Positions 16,831-27,185 of a DNA stretch of 64,000 bases are shown piece after piece; the first letter of the stretch is position 1, and every line of letters begins with the position of its first letter. The stretch is taken from the NCBI GenBank assembly GCA_964344215.1, contig CAYFMP010000012.1:5040-69039 (forward strand). The letters run 5' to 3'. This DNA is from CAYFMP01 sp964344215 (GTDB taxonomy: Bacteria; Pseudomonadota; Alphaproteobacteria; Rhodospirillales; Casp-alpha2). The position numbers and the translations under genes are program-made. Under the pieces are notes generated by a model. It saw nothing but the letters and a program-made list of their open reading frames with translations. It was not told the origin of the DNA and did not search any database.

Positions 16831-17577
16831 ACCCGCGACCCCGTCCCACAGCAGCTTGACGCCGGTCATCAGCACCATGGCGTAGCAGACCCGGTAGAAC
16901 AGTTCCTGCGACACCCTCGATTGCAGCCAGACGCCGAGCCCGACGCCGGCCGGCACCAACGGCAGCAGCACAAGCGACGTCGTCAGGTTGACCGGTTGGA
17001 ACTGGCCGAGCCAGGCGTACGGGAAGAGCTTGATGTAGTTGATGCAGATGAAGAAGACGGCGGACGTGCCGACAAAGATCCGCTTGTCGAGTTGCTGCGG
17101 CAACAGATAGACGCTCAACGGCGGGCCGCCGGCATGCGCCACGAAGCTGGTGAACCCGGACACCGCGCCCCATAGCCCGCCCCACAGGCGGGCCGGACCG
17201 TGCGTGCCGGCCCTGACGCGCAGGCTCAAATAGTGGTCGAGGGCGAAGACGACGGCGACGCCGCCGACCAACAGCTTGACGTGGGAGGATTCCAGGTACC
17301 GGAAGCTGGCGGTGCCGACGGCGATGCCGATCAGCGCCGCCGGCACCAGGATGGCGACGTGGCGGCGGTCCCAGGCGCGCCGGTAAGCCCACACCGTGAA
17401 GATGTCCATGGCGCACAGGATCGGCAGCATGACGGCGGCCGCCTGTACCGGCGGAATGACCAGGGCCATCAACGGTACCGCGACGACTCCCATGCCGCCG
17501 CCGAAGCCACCCTTGGAGACACCGGCGATCACGACGGCGGGAAAGGCGAAGACGTAGAACCAGGGGTCGGCGATCAC
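16822..17577 (-). CDS. TauE/SafE-family sulfite exporter-like permease
   Basis: A 251-aa inner-membrane protein with about eight hydrophobic segments, with the family GGFGGGMGVVAVPLMALV repeat near the N-terminus and HAGGPPLSVYLLPQQLDK in the second half. The best start is GTG 17577 (MIADPWFYVFAF); ATG codons nearby are out of frame and the long open frame upstream runs antisense through the FAD-linked dehydrogenase. Family members export sulfite, sulfoacetate or related anions. The neighbouring cysQ also belongs to sulfur metabolism, but this link is only suggestive. Confidence 0.82.
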   Translation of the reverse strand: MIADPWFYVFAFPAVVIAGVSKGGFGGGMGVVAVPLMALVIPPVQAAAVMLPILCAMDIFTVWAYRRAWDRRHVAILVPAALIGIAVGTASFRYLESSHVKLLVGGVAVVFALDHYLSLRVRAGTHGPARLWGGLWGAVSGFTSFVAHAGGPPLSVYLLPQQLDKRIFVGTSAVFFICINYIKLFPYAWLGQFQPVNLTTSLVLLPLVPAGVGLGVWLQSRVSQELFYRVCYAMVLMTGVKLLWDGVAGLL

Positions 17578-17689
17578 GGGCGGGACTTGGTCAATCGTAT
17601 CTTCATGGCGACGGACCCTAGCATGCGATAGCCGGAATGGCCTTCGTTTTTGTTGCGATGAAGGCCCACGCCGCTCAATATCCCCTGCC

Positions 17690-19096
<1,407 letters not shown>

Positions 19097-19125
19097 TTTC
19101 ACGCCAGACACGGGGAGCGACTCGA

Positions 19126-20103
19126 ATGGTCAAACGAACCGAGTTCAACCAACCGCTCAGCGGCATGGTGACGCCGCGCTTCGGCGGCATGCCGACCTTC
19201 ATGCGTCTGCCCTACACCGATGACCCCACCGGCATCGATGTCGCGTTGATCGGCGTGCCGTGGGACGGCGGCACCACCAACCGGGCCGGCGCCCGCCACG
19301 GGCCGCGCGAGATTCGCAACCAGTCGAGCTTCATGCGCCGTCACCACCCAGTCACCAAGATCTCGCCCTATGAGCTTTGCAATGTCGCCGACCTCGGCGA
19401 TGCCAGCGTCAATCCGATCGACCTGGTGAATACGCTGGAACGCGTCGAGGAGTTCTTCGGCCGCATCCACGCTTCCGGCGCGCTGCCGCTGACGGCCGGC
19501 GGCGACCACCTGATCACGCTGCCCATCTATCGGGCCATCGCCAAGCGGCGCCCCGTCGGCATGGTCCATTTCGATGCGCATGTGGACACCAACGACAGTT
19601 ATTTCGGCGACAACAAGTTTACCCACGGCACGCCGTTCCGGCGCGCCGTCGAAGAAGGCCTGCTGGACCCGAAGCGCACGGTGCAAATCGGCATCCGCGG
19701 CTCGATCTATTCCGACGACGAATACGCCTTCTCGCTCGACTCGGGTATGCGGGTGATCACTATCGACGAGTACTTCGAGATGGGGGTCGACGCGGTCATC
19801 GCCGAAGCCCGGCGTGTCGTCGGCGACGGCCCGACCTACGTCAGCTTCGACGTCGACGGCCTCGATCCGGTCTACGCGCCCGGCACCGGAACGCCGGAAA
19901 TCGGCGGTTATTCGACCTATGAGGCGCAGAAGATGGTGCGCGGGCTGCGGGGCCTCGACCTGATCGGCGGCGATGTCGTCGAGGTGGCGCCGCCGTTCGA
20001 TAACACCGGCAACACGGCACTGGTCGGCGCCACCTTCATGTTCGAGATTTTGTGCCTGCTGGCCGACACCGTGGCCAGGCGCGGGGAAGGACGAGTTCTG
20101 TAA
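19126..20103 (+). CDS. agmatinase/guanidino-acid ureohydrolase family protein
   Basis: A 325-aa ureohydrolase with the three manganese-ligand signatures: GGDHLITLP (about 125-133), MVHFDAHVDTND (about 145-156) and SFDVDGLDPVYAPGTGTP (about 241-258). The family hydrolyses agmatine, guanidinobutyrate or related guanidino compounds to urea plus an amine. ATG 19126 follows GGGGAGCG. Distinguishing agmatinase from guanidinobutyrase or guanidinopropionase is not possible from sequence reading alone. Confidence 0.88.
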   Translation: MVKRTEFNQPLSGMVTPRFGGMPTFMRLPYTDDPTGIDVALIGVPWDGGTTNRAGARHGPREIRNQSSFMRRHHPVTKISPYELCNVADLGDASVNPIDLVNTLERVEEFFGRIHASGALPLTAGGDHLITLPIYRAIAKRRPVGMVHFDAHVDTNDSYFGDNKFTHGTPFRRAVEEGLLDPKRTVQIGIRGSIYSDDEYAFSLDSGMRVITIDEYFEMGVDAVIAEARRVVGDGPTYVSFDVDGLDPVYAPGTGTPEIGGYSTYEAQKMVRGLRGLDLIGGDVVEVAPPFDNTGNTALVGATFMFEILCLLADTVARRGEGRVL

Positions 20104-20108
20104 GCGCG

Positions 20109-20124
20109 CGCCGGCACACCGGCG
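20109..20124 (+). terminator. hairpin after the ureohydrolase gene
   Basis: CGCCGG and CCGGCG form a 6-bp perfect stem around a CACA loop, five bases after the stop codon. There is no T-tract, so it would act as a weak terminator or a 3'-end stabiliser at most. Confidence 0.35.
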
Positions 20125-20209
20125 TTACCACAGTTCGTTGTGCGTCGGAAGGAGTTATCTGTTAGGTTGTTCTCGTCCGCCGCGATCTTCGCCAACGGGG
20201 GAGAACAGG

Positions 20210-21544
20210 ATGACCCGAAAATTCGTCAGCCAGCGCACGTCGACGTTTTATAAGACATCGAACGGCAGTGGCCGCCATTTCGTCCTGATTTTCGGCGACG
20301 AGGTGCAGACGACCGGGAATTCGACGAACGATCGCACACCGGTCACGTTTCGCGGGCGGTCGGGGTTCGTGAAGTCCTCGCACTTGGCCACTCGGCCCAG
20401 TCTGGAGGCGTATTTTCTGGATGTCGGGCAAGGCGATTCCACGTTCATCGTGACTCCGGAGCGCAGGAAAATCCTTATCGACGGCGGCAGGAATCTCCGT
20501 GCCCTCAGTTTCCTGGCCTGGAAATACAAGCTCGATGAGTCGGCGGCTTCGAAAGTAACGATCGATCTCCTGGTCGTCAGCCATGCCGACGGCGACCATA
20601 TCGACGGACTCGTGCCGATCGTCTCGCACCCGAAGATTCGGGTGAAGAAGGTCGCCCACAGCGGCATCGCCACCTATGCCGATTCGGCCATGGATACGCG
20701 GCTCGGCAACCGCGACTCCACAGGACGGTTTCTCATCACCCGGCACAACAAAATCGGCTCGCTGGGCGGCTCCCTCTCGGATTCCTTCGCCAAGTGGCGC
20801 ACGGCGATAAAGAGCGAAGGGGCGGACTATTTCGCCGTCGATAGCAGGACGGGAATGTTGGACGTCGGCGACCCGTCGGTTCGCCTCGAAGTCCTCGGTC
20901 CGAAACTGGTGCCACTCGGATCGTCAACAATGGGTTACCCGTGGTTCGATTCCGGGAGCAAGCACAGCCATACCATCAACGGCCATTCCGTCGTTCTGCG
21001 ACTGGTCCATGGCGATGTTTCCATGCTGTTGTCCGGCGACCTCAACATCGAGGGCTCCGAACACCTTCTCGGCGACCCGGGGATCAGAGCCAAGATGGAC
21101 GCTCACGTCCTCAAGGCCCCTCACCATGGCAGTCACGAGTATACCCCGGAGTTCATCGAGGCCGTCAGCCCGCAGATCTCCGTCATCTCGTCCGGCGACG
21201 GCCCGGATCACGGCCACCCGCGGGCCAACTTCCTCGGCGGTGTCGGATTGGCTTCGCGCTCGGCCTCTCCGTTATTGTTCTCGACGGAGATCGCGGCAAC
21301 CTTCCTGGAGACGGACGATCCCCTTCCTCCCGATGAAATGCCGCCGTTGGACAGTCTGGATTTCTCCACGGCACCGGCCAATACGCTCGCCCGTCGGACC
21401 TTCAAGATGCGGCTTCCGGGGATGATCAACGTGCGAAGCGACGGCCGGTGTCTATACGCGGCCAGACGTGTCAACGCCGGTTACGGTTGGGAGTCCTATG
21501 GCCCGCTTGATCCGGCGCCGCGGCCTTCGGTATTCAACCCGTAG
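20210..21544 (+). CDS. SH3-like domain plus ComEC-type metallo-beta-lactamase fold protein
   Basis: A 444-aa protein starting at ATG 20210 behind GGGGGAGAACAGG. Residues about 5-60 look like a bacterial SH3 domain (TSTFYKTSNGSG through RSGFVKSSHLA). Residues about 66-340 form a ComEC/Rec2-type metallo-beta-lactamase domain with YFLDVGQGDST (69-78), the metal motif HADGDH (125-130), LLSGD (273-277) and APHHGS (303-308). No membrane channel domain of true ComEC is present and there is no signal peptide. It could be a nuclease or phosphodiesterase of unknown target. It stands alone between unrelated genes. Confidence 0.8.
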   Translation: MTRKFVSQRTSTFYKTSNGSGRHFVLIFGDEVQTTGNSTNDRTPVTFRGRSGFVKSSHLATRPSLEAYFLDVGQGDSTFIVTPERRKILIDGGRNLRALSFLAWKYKLDESAASKVTIDLLVVSHADGDHIDGLVPIVSHPKIRVKKVAHSGIATYADSAMDTRLGNRDSTGRFLITRHNKIGSLGGSLSDSFAKWRTAIKSEGADYFAVDSRTGMLDVGDPSVRLEVLGPKLVPLGSSTMGYPWFDSGSKHSHTINGHSVVLRLVHGDVSMLLSGDLNIEGSEHLLGDPGIRAKMDAHVLKAPHHGSHEYTPEFIEAVSPQISVISSGDGPDHGHPRANFLGGVGLASRSASPLLFSTEIAATFLETDDPLPPDEMPPLDSLDFSTAPANTLARRTFKMRLPGMINVRSDGRCLYAARRVNAGYGWESYGPLDPAPRPSVFNP

Positions 21545-21566
21545 AGGGGATCGACAAGCTCGATGT

Positions 21567-22379
21567 CTAAGCCGGCGCGGCCACGAAAAGCTCGCGCCTG
21601 AGCAGCCCTTTTTCTAACGCCGCATACGTGTTCCTCCGGCGAGTCAGCGATGCCGCCGCATCGTCTTCGCCGAATACGGCGGCAAGCTCGGCGGCGTGAG
21701 ATTCTTCCTGGTCGCGCATCAGTTTCACCGACGCTGTGAACTCCGCCGTCAGGTCGCGGTGATCGGCGATCTCCCAACCCGTCTGTTGCAGCATGGCCGG
21801 ATACGGCGTTTTGGTGTCGACGAAAGGCGGTCCGCCGCAAACGGCCAGTTCATGGTCGTCCTTGGACAGCCCGGGCGTCACCAGGATGACCGAGAATACC
21901 ATCGTACCGCCCGCCCCAATGACCCGCCGGCACGAGTCCAGGACCGCCTTTTTTTCGGCCAGGCAGCACAGAACGTCAGAATGGTCGACGGCGTCGAACC
22001 AGCCGTCGGCAAACGGCAGACGGGCGCCGTCGGCGACGGCGGCCCAGCAGCCACCCGACAGTCCGTCCGCTTCGGCCCGCCCGAGGGCGACGTCGAGGCC
22101 TTCGAACGGCAGATCGACCAGAGCGATGTCGCACCCCGTCTGCAGGGCCAGGAACAACCCCGGCCAACCCGACCCGGCGCCGACTTCGAGCAGCCGCCTG
22201 CCCGGCTTCAGCCCCAACAGGTCGGCGAGTTCGACGGCTTCGGCGCGGGTCGTCCAACTGGTGCCGCCGTAGTCGCAGCCGCAGACGGTACGTTCGATCC
22301 GCTTGATTGGATCGGTCTCGGCGGCCCGATAGCGTTTCGAGAAACGCTCGAAGGCGGCCTGTTCGTCGGCTGTTCTCAA
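21567..22379 (-). CDS. class I SAM-dependent methyltransferase
   Basis: A 270-aa protein with a Rossmann-like methyltransferase fold. Motif I is LLEVGAGSGWPGLFLA (about 59-74), followed by DIALVDLPFEGLDVA as motif II and DAVDHSDVLCCLAEKKAVLD as the post-II region. The C-terminal part is charged and has no recognised accessory domain. It transfers a methyl group from S-adenosylmethionine to an unknown acceptor. It lies upstream-adjacent to none of its likely partners and is separated by 30 bp from the DUF1989 gene on the same strand. Confidence 0.82.
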   Translation of the reverse strand: MRTADEQAAFERFSKRYRAAETDPIKRIERTVCGCDYGGTSWTTRAEAVELADLLGLKPGRRLLEVGAGSGWPGLFLALQTGCDIALVDLPFEGLDVALGRAEADGLSGGCWAAVADGARLPFADGWFDAVDHSDVLCCLAEKKAVLDSCRRVIGAGGTMVFSVILVTPGLSKDDHELAVCGGPPFVDTKTPYPAMLQQTGWEIADHRDLTAEFTASVKLMRDQEESHAAELAAVFGEDDAAASLTRRRNTYAALEKGLLRRELFVAAPA

Positions 22380-22409
22380 TGGTCCGAACCTTCGATCCGC
22401 GGCACCGCC

Positions 22410-23006
22410 CTAGTCGACCTCAAAATGGGCCGCGGTCGGCTTGCCGAGCACGCCGTTGACCGGCAGCAGGTCCTGCGGACAGGCCGAAAAGGCGATCACC
22501 AGGTCGATCTCGGTGCGCAGCGTGACGCTATCGCCGGGTTTCGAGTCGGGTGCCTCGAAACTCAAGCCGCCGTTGCCGGTCCACGGGATGTTCATGAAGA
22601 GATTCAAGGGTGCCGGCGTGCACGGCGATTGTAGCCCTAGTTCCTGCAAGGCGGCAGCCAGGTTGTCGGTGCAGTTGTCGTGATACTCGGTACAGCCCAA
22701 AAGCTTGTAGCGGTGAGAGTCGCAGGCCGCCAGCAGGGTGTCGTGGACGCCCGGCGAGGTGTCCTCGGTGATGGTCAGGATCGGCCGGCGGTTGTTGGTA
22801 TAGAGCGCGTCGCCGACCTCGGGCACCAGCTTCAGCAGAGTCGCCCGGGTTGCCTCCATCGACATGAACTCGCCCATGTCGCCATCGCAAAAGGCCCAGG
22901 TGTCGACGACCTGCTGGCCGTGGGTATTGATCACCCGCACCGAACGACCGGCCGGTACCGTGGCCGCCTTGCCGCTGCGGGCCGGGATTTCGATCAAATC
23001 GCTCAT
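22410..23006 (-). CDS. urea carboxylase-associated family protein (DUF1989)
   Basis: A 198-aa protein starting MSDLIEIPARSGKAATVPAG. The DUF1989 pattern is clear: VRVINTHGQQVVDTWAFC, FMSMEATRATLLKLVPEVGD, NRRPILTITEDTSPGVHDTL and NLFMNIPWTGNGG, with conserved Cys and His residues typical of a metal-binding fold. Family members often lie beside urea amidolyase genes, which are absent here. The ATG overlaps the end of the ArsC-like gene by four bases, so the two form an operon. The biochemical role is not established. Confidence 0.88.
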   Translation of the reverse strand: MSDLIEIPARSGKAATVPAGRSVRVINTHGQQVVDTWAFCDGDMGEFMSMEATRATLLKLVPEVGDALYTNNRRPILTITEDTSPGVHDTLLAACDSHRYKLLGCTEYHDNCTDNLAAALQELGLQSPCTPAPLNLFMNIPWTGNGGLSFEAPDSKPGDSVTLRTEIDLVIAFSACPQDLLPVNGVLGKPTAAHFEVD

Positions 23007-23332
23007 GCTAGCAACGCCTCCTTCTCCGCCTCGCCGAAACCGACGATCACCTGGCCGCCACGGACGAATACGGGGCGCTTGATCAGAGCCGGATGGGCCA
23101 GCATCAACTCGAGCGCGCCGCCGTCGTCCCCGGCCTTCGCCTGGTCGGCCTCGGACAGCCCCCGCCAAGTAGTGCCGCGACGGTTGAGCAGCCTATCACG
23201 GCCGACCGCGTCGAGCCACGCGTGCAGTGCCGCCGCCTCCAGACGGCCGGCCCGAACGTCGACGAACGCGTGCTCGATGTTCCGGTCCCCGAGCCAGGCG
23301 CGAGCCTTACGGCAGGTGTCGCAATTGTTCAA
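23003..23332 (-). CDS. ArsC/Spx-family thioredoxin-fold protein
   Basis: A 109-aa protein beginning MNNCDTCRKARAWLGDRNIE. The CDTC motif at residues 4-7 is the redox or thiol site of the ArsC/Spx/YffB family, and LLNRRGTTWRGL plus LIKRPVFVRGGQVIVGF are characteristic later segments. The YffB-like subgroup is of unclear function. Arsenate reduction is possible but no other ars gene is near. It overlaps the DUF1989 gene by ATGA. Confidence 0.85.
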   Translation of the reverse strand: MNNCDTCRKARAWLGDRNIEHAFVDVRAGRLEAAALHAWLDAVGRDRLLNRRGTTWRGLSEADQAKAGDDGGALELMLAHPALIKRPVFVRGGQVIVGFGEAEKEALLA

Positions 23333-23442
23333 TCCCTAGACGGTGAGCATGCCCTTTATCCTGTTGCGGGGGATGCGCCGGTTCCTATATCTAGAACACG
23401 TCTGCGCCCGCCGCGAGCCCCAATCATCGGACCTGTCCATTC

Positions 23443-24216
23443 ATGCTTGCTCTCATCTCCCCCGCCAAGAAACTCGATTTCGAGACCGAGCCCGCTGTCG
23501 GCCGCCACTCCCAGCCCCGCTTCCTGGAGCAAACGCAGGAACTGGTGGCGGTGGCGCGGAGCTTGAGCCGCGATGAGCTGGCCCGCACCATGAAGCTGAG
23601 CGACAAGTTGGCCGACCTCAACTACGCTCGTTTTCAGGCGTTCGAGACGCCGTTCACTCTGGCCAACGCCAAGCAGGCGGCGTTGGTGTTCAACGGCGAT
23701 ACCTACGTCGGGCTGCAAGCCGATACCTTGATCGAGGACGATCTCGAGTTCGCCCAGGACCACCTGCGCATCCTGTCGGGCCTCTATGGGCTCTTGAAGC
23801 CTCTCGACCTGATCCAGCCCTACCGGCTCGAGATGGGTGCCAAATTTCGACCGCCGGAAGGCGGCGACCTCTACGGGTTCTGGAATGGCCGCCTGACCGA
23901 CGCCATCAACCGGACGCTTGGCGAGCAATCGGACCGAACCGTCGTCAACCTGGCCTCCAACGAGTACTTCAAAGCGGTTCACGAGAAGGACTTGATCGGC
24001 CCGGTGATCACGCCGGTCTTCAAGGAGATCAAGGATGGCGAAGCGCGCACGCTCGGCATGTTCGCCAAACGCGCCCGCGGCGCCATGGCGCGGCACATGA
24101 TCGTCAACCGCTTAGGCCAGCCGGACGGCCTCAAGTCGTTCGGCGACGGCGGCTACGAATACCGACCCGATCTTTCCGACGAGCGCTCCTGGGTCTATAC
24201 CCGACAGCAGCCCTGA
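23443..24216 (+). CDS. yaaA: peroxide stress protein YaaA
   Basis: A 257-aa protein of the YaaA/UPF0246 family, normal length. Family text includes MLALISPAKKLDFE, KLSDKLADLNYARFQAF, LRILSGLYGLLKPLDLIQPYR (about 108-128) and NLASNEYFKAV. In E. coli YaaA limits free iron and DNA damage during peroxide stress. It starts at ATG 23443, divergent from the ArsC-like gene. Confidence 0.93.
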   Translation: MLALISPAKKLDFETEPAVGRHSQPRFLEQTQELVAVARSLSRDELARTMKLSDKLADLNYARFQAFETPFTLANAKQAALVFNGDTYVGLQADTLIEDDLEFAQDHLRILSGLYGLLKPLDLIQPYRLEMGAKFRPPEGGDLYGFWNGRLTDAINRTLGEQSDRTVVNLASNEYFKAVHEKDLIGPVITPVFKEIKDGEARTLGMFAKRARGAMARHMIVNRLGQPDGLKSFGDGGYEYRPDLSDERSWVYTRQQP

Positions 24217-24255
24217 GGCGTCAATACCGGCCGCGGCCGGTGGCGGGAGCCGGAT

Positions 24256-24981
24256 ATGATCGAGCGCCTGCTCACCAAGACCTTCCTTTACGGACTGCGC
24301 GACGGCGCCGGCCTGCCGGGGCTGGCCCTGGGCTCGGCGGTCGCCGGCTATGGAGCGATCGCCCGCGAGAGCGGCCTCGACCTTCTCGTCACTCTCGCCT
24401 CGGTGGTGGCATTGTGGGCGCTGCCGGCGCTGCTCACGTTCGCCGAAGTGTGGGCCAACGGCGGCGGCCCGGTGGTGATGGCGGCGGCCGTGCTGATCGC
24501 CAACATTCGGGCGCTGCCGATGATCGTCGCCGCCCTGCCGCTGGTCCGCCGCGAGCCCGGACTGAAGGGAAACCACTTCCTGCTCGCCCAGATGGTGTCG
24601 CCGTCGAATTGGGCGCAGGCCGCCATCAAGCACTCGGCCCTGGTGCCGGCCGAACGCACTCCCTACTTCGTCGGGTTCAGCCTGTCGCTGTGGTGCGCCG
24701 GCGTCATCGGCAGCAGCCTCGGCCACCTGTTCGCGGCCGACCTGCCGCCGGCTCTGGAACTGACGGTCCTGTTTCTGACTCCGCTGTTCGTTCTGCTGAT
24801 GATGTCGACGGCGCGCCGCCGCAGCGGTCAGGTGGCGGTCGTCATCGGCGCCATACTGGTGCCGGCGACCATGGAATTGTCCGTTGAATGGGGCATGCTA
24901 GTCGGCGGCATTGTCGCCGGCACAGCCGGTTTTTTCATCGGCCGGGCAATCATGGCCCGGACCGGGAGACGCGCCACATGA
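24256..24981 (+). CDS. azlC: AzlC-family branched-chain amino acid exporter subunit
   Basis: A 241-aa membrane protein with about six hydrophobic segments and the AzlC pattern (FAEVWANGGGPVVMAAAVL, NIRALPMIVAALPLVRR, GNHFLLAQMVSPSNW). With AzlD it forms a branched-chain amino acid efflux pair. Its stop overlaps the start of the next gene (ATGA at 24978-24981). Confidence 0.85.
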   Translation: MIERLLTKTFLYGLRDGAGLPGLALGSAVAGYGAIARESGLDLLVTLASVVALWALPALLTFAEVWANGGGPVVMAAAVLIANIRALPMIVAALPLVRREPGLKGNHFLLAQMVSPSNWAQAAIKHSALVPAERTPYFVGFSLSLWCAGVIGSSLGHLFAADLPPALELTVLFLTPLFVLLMMSTARRRSGQVAVVIGAILVPATMELSVEWGMLVGGIVAGTAGFFIGRAIMARTGRRAT

Positions 24982-25310
24982 GTTCCGCCTGGGGATTGCT
25001 GGTGGTGGCGTTCGCCGCCGCCTACGTGCCGCGCGGCCTCGGCGCCGCCATCGCCGGGCGGATCGATCCGGAAATGGCGATCTTCGACTGGTTCGGCTGC
25101 GTCGCCTACGCCCTGGTCGGCGGTCTCATGGTGCGGGTCATCTTCTTTGCTCCGAACCCGTTGGCCGCCGTCTCGCTCGGCGACCGCGCCATAGCCGTCG
25201 GCGTCGGCATCGTCGTTTTCCTGTTACGCGGACGCTCGCCGATCGCCGGCACCATGGCCGGAATCGTCGTTTTCGCCGGCCTCGCCCTGTGGCGGACCGG
25301 AGGACTTTAA
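24978..25310 (+). CDS. azlD: AzlD-family branched-chain amino acid transport protein
   Basis: A 110-aa protein with three to four hydrophobic segments (LLVVAFAAAYVPRGLGAAI, FGCVAYALVGGLMVRVIFF, GVGIVVFLLRG). Size, position and overlap directly after azlC identify it as the small AzlD partner. The ATG at 24978 lies inside the azlC stop region. Confidence 0.85.
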   Translation: MSSAWGLLVVAFAAAYVPRGLGAAIAGRIDPEMAIFDWFGCVAYALVGGLMVRVIFFAPNPLAAVSLGDRAIAVGVGIVVFLLRGRSPIAGTMAGIVVFAGLALWRTGGL

Positions 25311-25361
25311 GCGAAACGGCGGCGGTTGCGAGCCGCTCGGTAGTCTCCTAGACTCAACGCC

Positions 25362-27146
25362 ATGACAGATTACACCCCGCCCCTCGACGACATGCGGTTC
25401 GTCATCAACGACCTGGCCGGACTGGGCGATATCGCCGAACTGCCCGGCCTCGACGAAGCGTCGCCCGATCTCATCGACGCCGTCCTGGCGGAGGCCGGCA
25501 AACTGGGATCGGAGGTGCTGGCGCCGCTGAACCGGGTCGGCGACGAACAAGGCTGCGTGTTCGAGAACGGCGTCGTCCGGACACCGGACGGATTCAAGGA
25601 AGCCTACAGGGCATTCGTCGAGGGCGGCTGGAATGGGGTTCCGTTCGACCCCGAAGACGGCGGCCAGGGATTGCCGTATCTGGTGGCGACGGCCGTTTCC
25701 GAGATCTGGTGCAGCGCCAACATGGCCTTCAGCCTCTGTCCGATGCTTACCCAGAGCGCCGTCGAACTGCTGCTCGCCCACGGTTCGGACCAACTCAGGG
25801 CGACCTACCTGGAGAAGCTGGTTTCCGGCGAATGGAACGGCACCATGAACCTGACCGAGCCGCAGGCCGGTTCCGATCTCGCCCGCATTCGCACCAAAGC
25901 CGTTCCCGACGGCGATCACTACCGCCTGACCGGCACCAAGATCTTCATCACCTACGGCGAGCACGACCTGACCGACAACGTCGTCCATACGGTGCTGGCG
26001 CGAACGCCGGACGCACCGGCCGGCGTCAAGGGGATTTCGCTGTTCGTGGTGCCGAAGTTTCTGGTCAACGAAGACGGCTCTCTCGGCCGGCGCAACGATC
26101 TGCGCTGCGTCTCCATCGAACACAAACTCGGCATCAATGCGAGCCCGACCGCGGTGATGTCTTTCGGCGACGACGGCGGTGCCATCGGTTACCTGGTTGG
26201 CGAGGAGAACCGCGGGTTGGAATACATGTTCACGATGATGAACGTCGCCCGCCTGGCGGTCGGCCTGGAGGGAGTCGCCATCGCCGAGCGAGCCTACCAG
26301 CGGGCCCGCGACTTCGCCCGCGAACGCATACAAAGCCGTCCGGTCGACGGCTCCAGCCCCGACCCGGTGGCCATCATCGAACACCCGGACGTCAAGCGCA
26401 TGCTGCTTTCGATGAAGACGCAGACCGAGGCGACGCGGGCCGTCGCCTACATCGTCGCCGCCCGCCTCGACGTCGCCCGCCGCCACCCCGACGAATCGGT
26501 GCGGGCGCAGGCTCAGGCCCTGGTCGATCTACTCATCCCGGTCGTCAAGGCCTGGAGCACGGACATCGGAATCGAGGTCGCCAACACCGGAATTCAGGTC
26601 CACGGCGGCATGGGGTTCATCGAGGAATCGGGGGCGCCGCAGCACCTGCGCGACGCCCGCATCGCCGCCATTTACGAAGGCACCAACGGCATCCAAGCGA
26701 ACGACCTGGTCGGCCGCAAGGTCGGCCGCGACGGTGGCGCCGCCGTCAACGCCTTTATCGCTACCGTTCGCGACACCGAGGCCGAACTCGACGGCAACGG
26801 CTTCAACGACATCGCTCGGTCCTTAAATGCGGCGGTCGATGCGCTGGAGCGGGCCAGCGCCTGGATCGTCGATACCTATCCGACAGATCCGGCCGCGGTG
26901 GCGGCAGGCGCCGTGCCCTATTTGCGCCTGCTCGGCCTCACCGCCGGCGGCTGGGCTATGGCACGAGCGGCGATCGTTTCGTCGAATCGTCTCGGCGACG
27001 GTTCGAGCGAAGATACTTTTTTTACCGATAAAATCCTTTCCGCACGGTTCTTCGCCCACCATCTAATGGTCGAGTGCGACGGTCTGGCCCAGGTCGTGAC
27101 GGCGGGCTCCGGCACCGTCTGCGAGGCCGGCACGGAGTTCTTCTAA
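25362..27146 (+). CDS. acyl-CoA dehydrogenase, DmdC-like long form
   Basis: A 594-aa flavoenzyme, longer than the usual 380-400 aa because of a C-terminal extension. Acyl-CoA dehydrogenase signatures are NLTEPQAGSDLARIRT (about 163-178), TGTKIFITYGEHDLTDN, the catalytic-region Glu near IYEGTNGIQANDLVGRK, and IQVHGGMGFIEESG. The long form and the N-terminus resemble 3-methylmercaptopropionyl-CoA dehydrogenase (DmdC) of marine alphaproteobacteria. No other dmd genes are in the window, so use in dimethylsulfoniopropionate breakdown is only a possibility. Confidence 0.85.
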   Translation: MTDYTPPLDDMRFVINDLAGLGDIAELPGLDEASPDLIDAVLAEAGKLGSEVLAPLNRVGDEQGCVFENGVVRTPDGFKEAYRAFVEGGWNGVPFDPEDGGQGLPYLVATAVSEIWCSANMAFSLCPMLTQSAVELLLAHGSDQLRATYLEKLVSGEWNGTMNLTEPQAGSDLARIRTKAVPDGDHYRLTGTKIFITYGEHDLTDNVVHTVLARTPDAPAGVKGISLFVVPKFLVNEDGSLGRRNDLRCVSIEHKLGINASPTAVMSFGDDGGAIGYLVGEENRGLEYMFTMMNVARLAVGLEGVAIAERAYQRARDFARERIQSRPVDGSSPDPVAIIEHPDVKRMLLSMKTQTEATRAVAYIVAARLDVARRHPDESVRAQAQALVDLLIPVVKAWSTDIGIEVANTGIQVHGGMGFIEESGAPQHLRDARIAAIYEGTNGIQANDLVGRKVGRDGGAAVNAFIATVRDTEAELDGNGFNDIARSLNAAVDALERASAWIVDTYPTDPAAVAAGAVPYLRLLGLTAGGWAMARAAIVSSNRLGDGSSEDTFFTDKILSARFFAHHLMVECDGLAQVVTAGSGTVCEAGTEFF

Positions 27147-27185
27147 GACGGCCGGGGATTGCGATTGCGCCGTTTCGTGGTAGGT

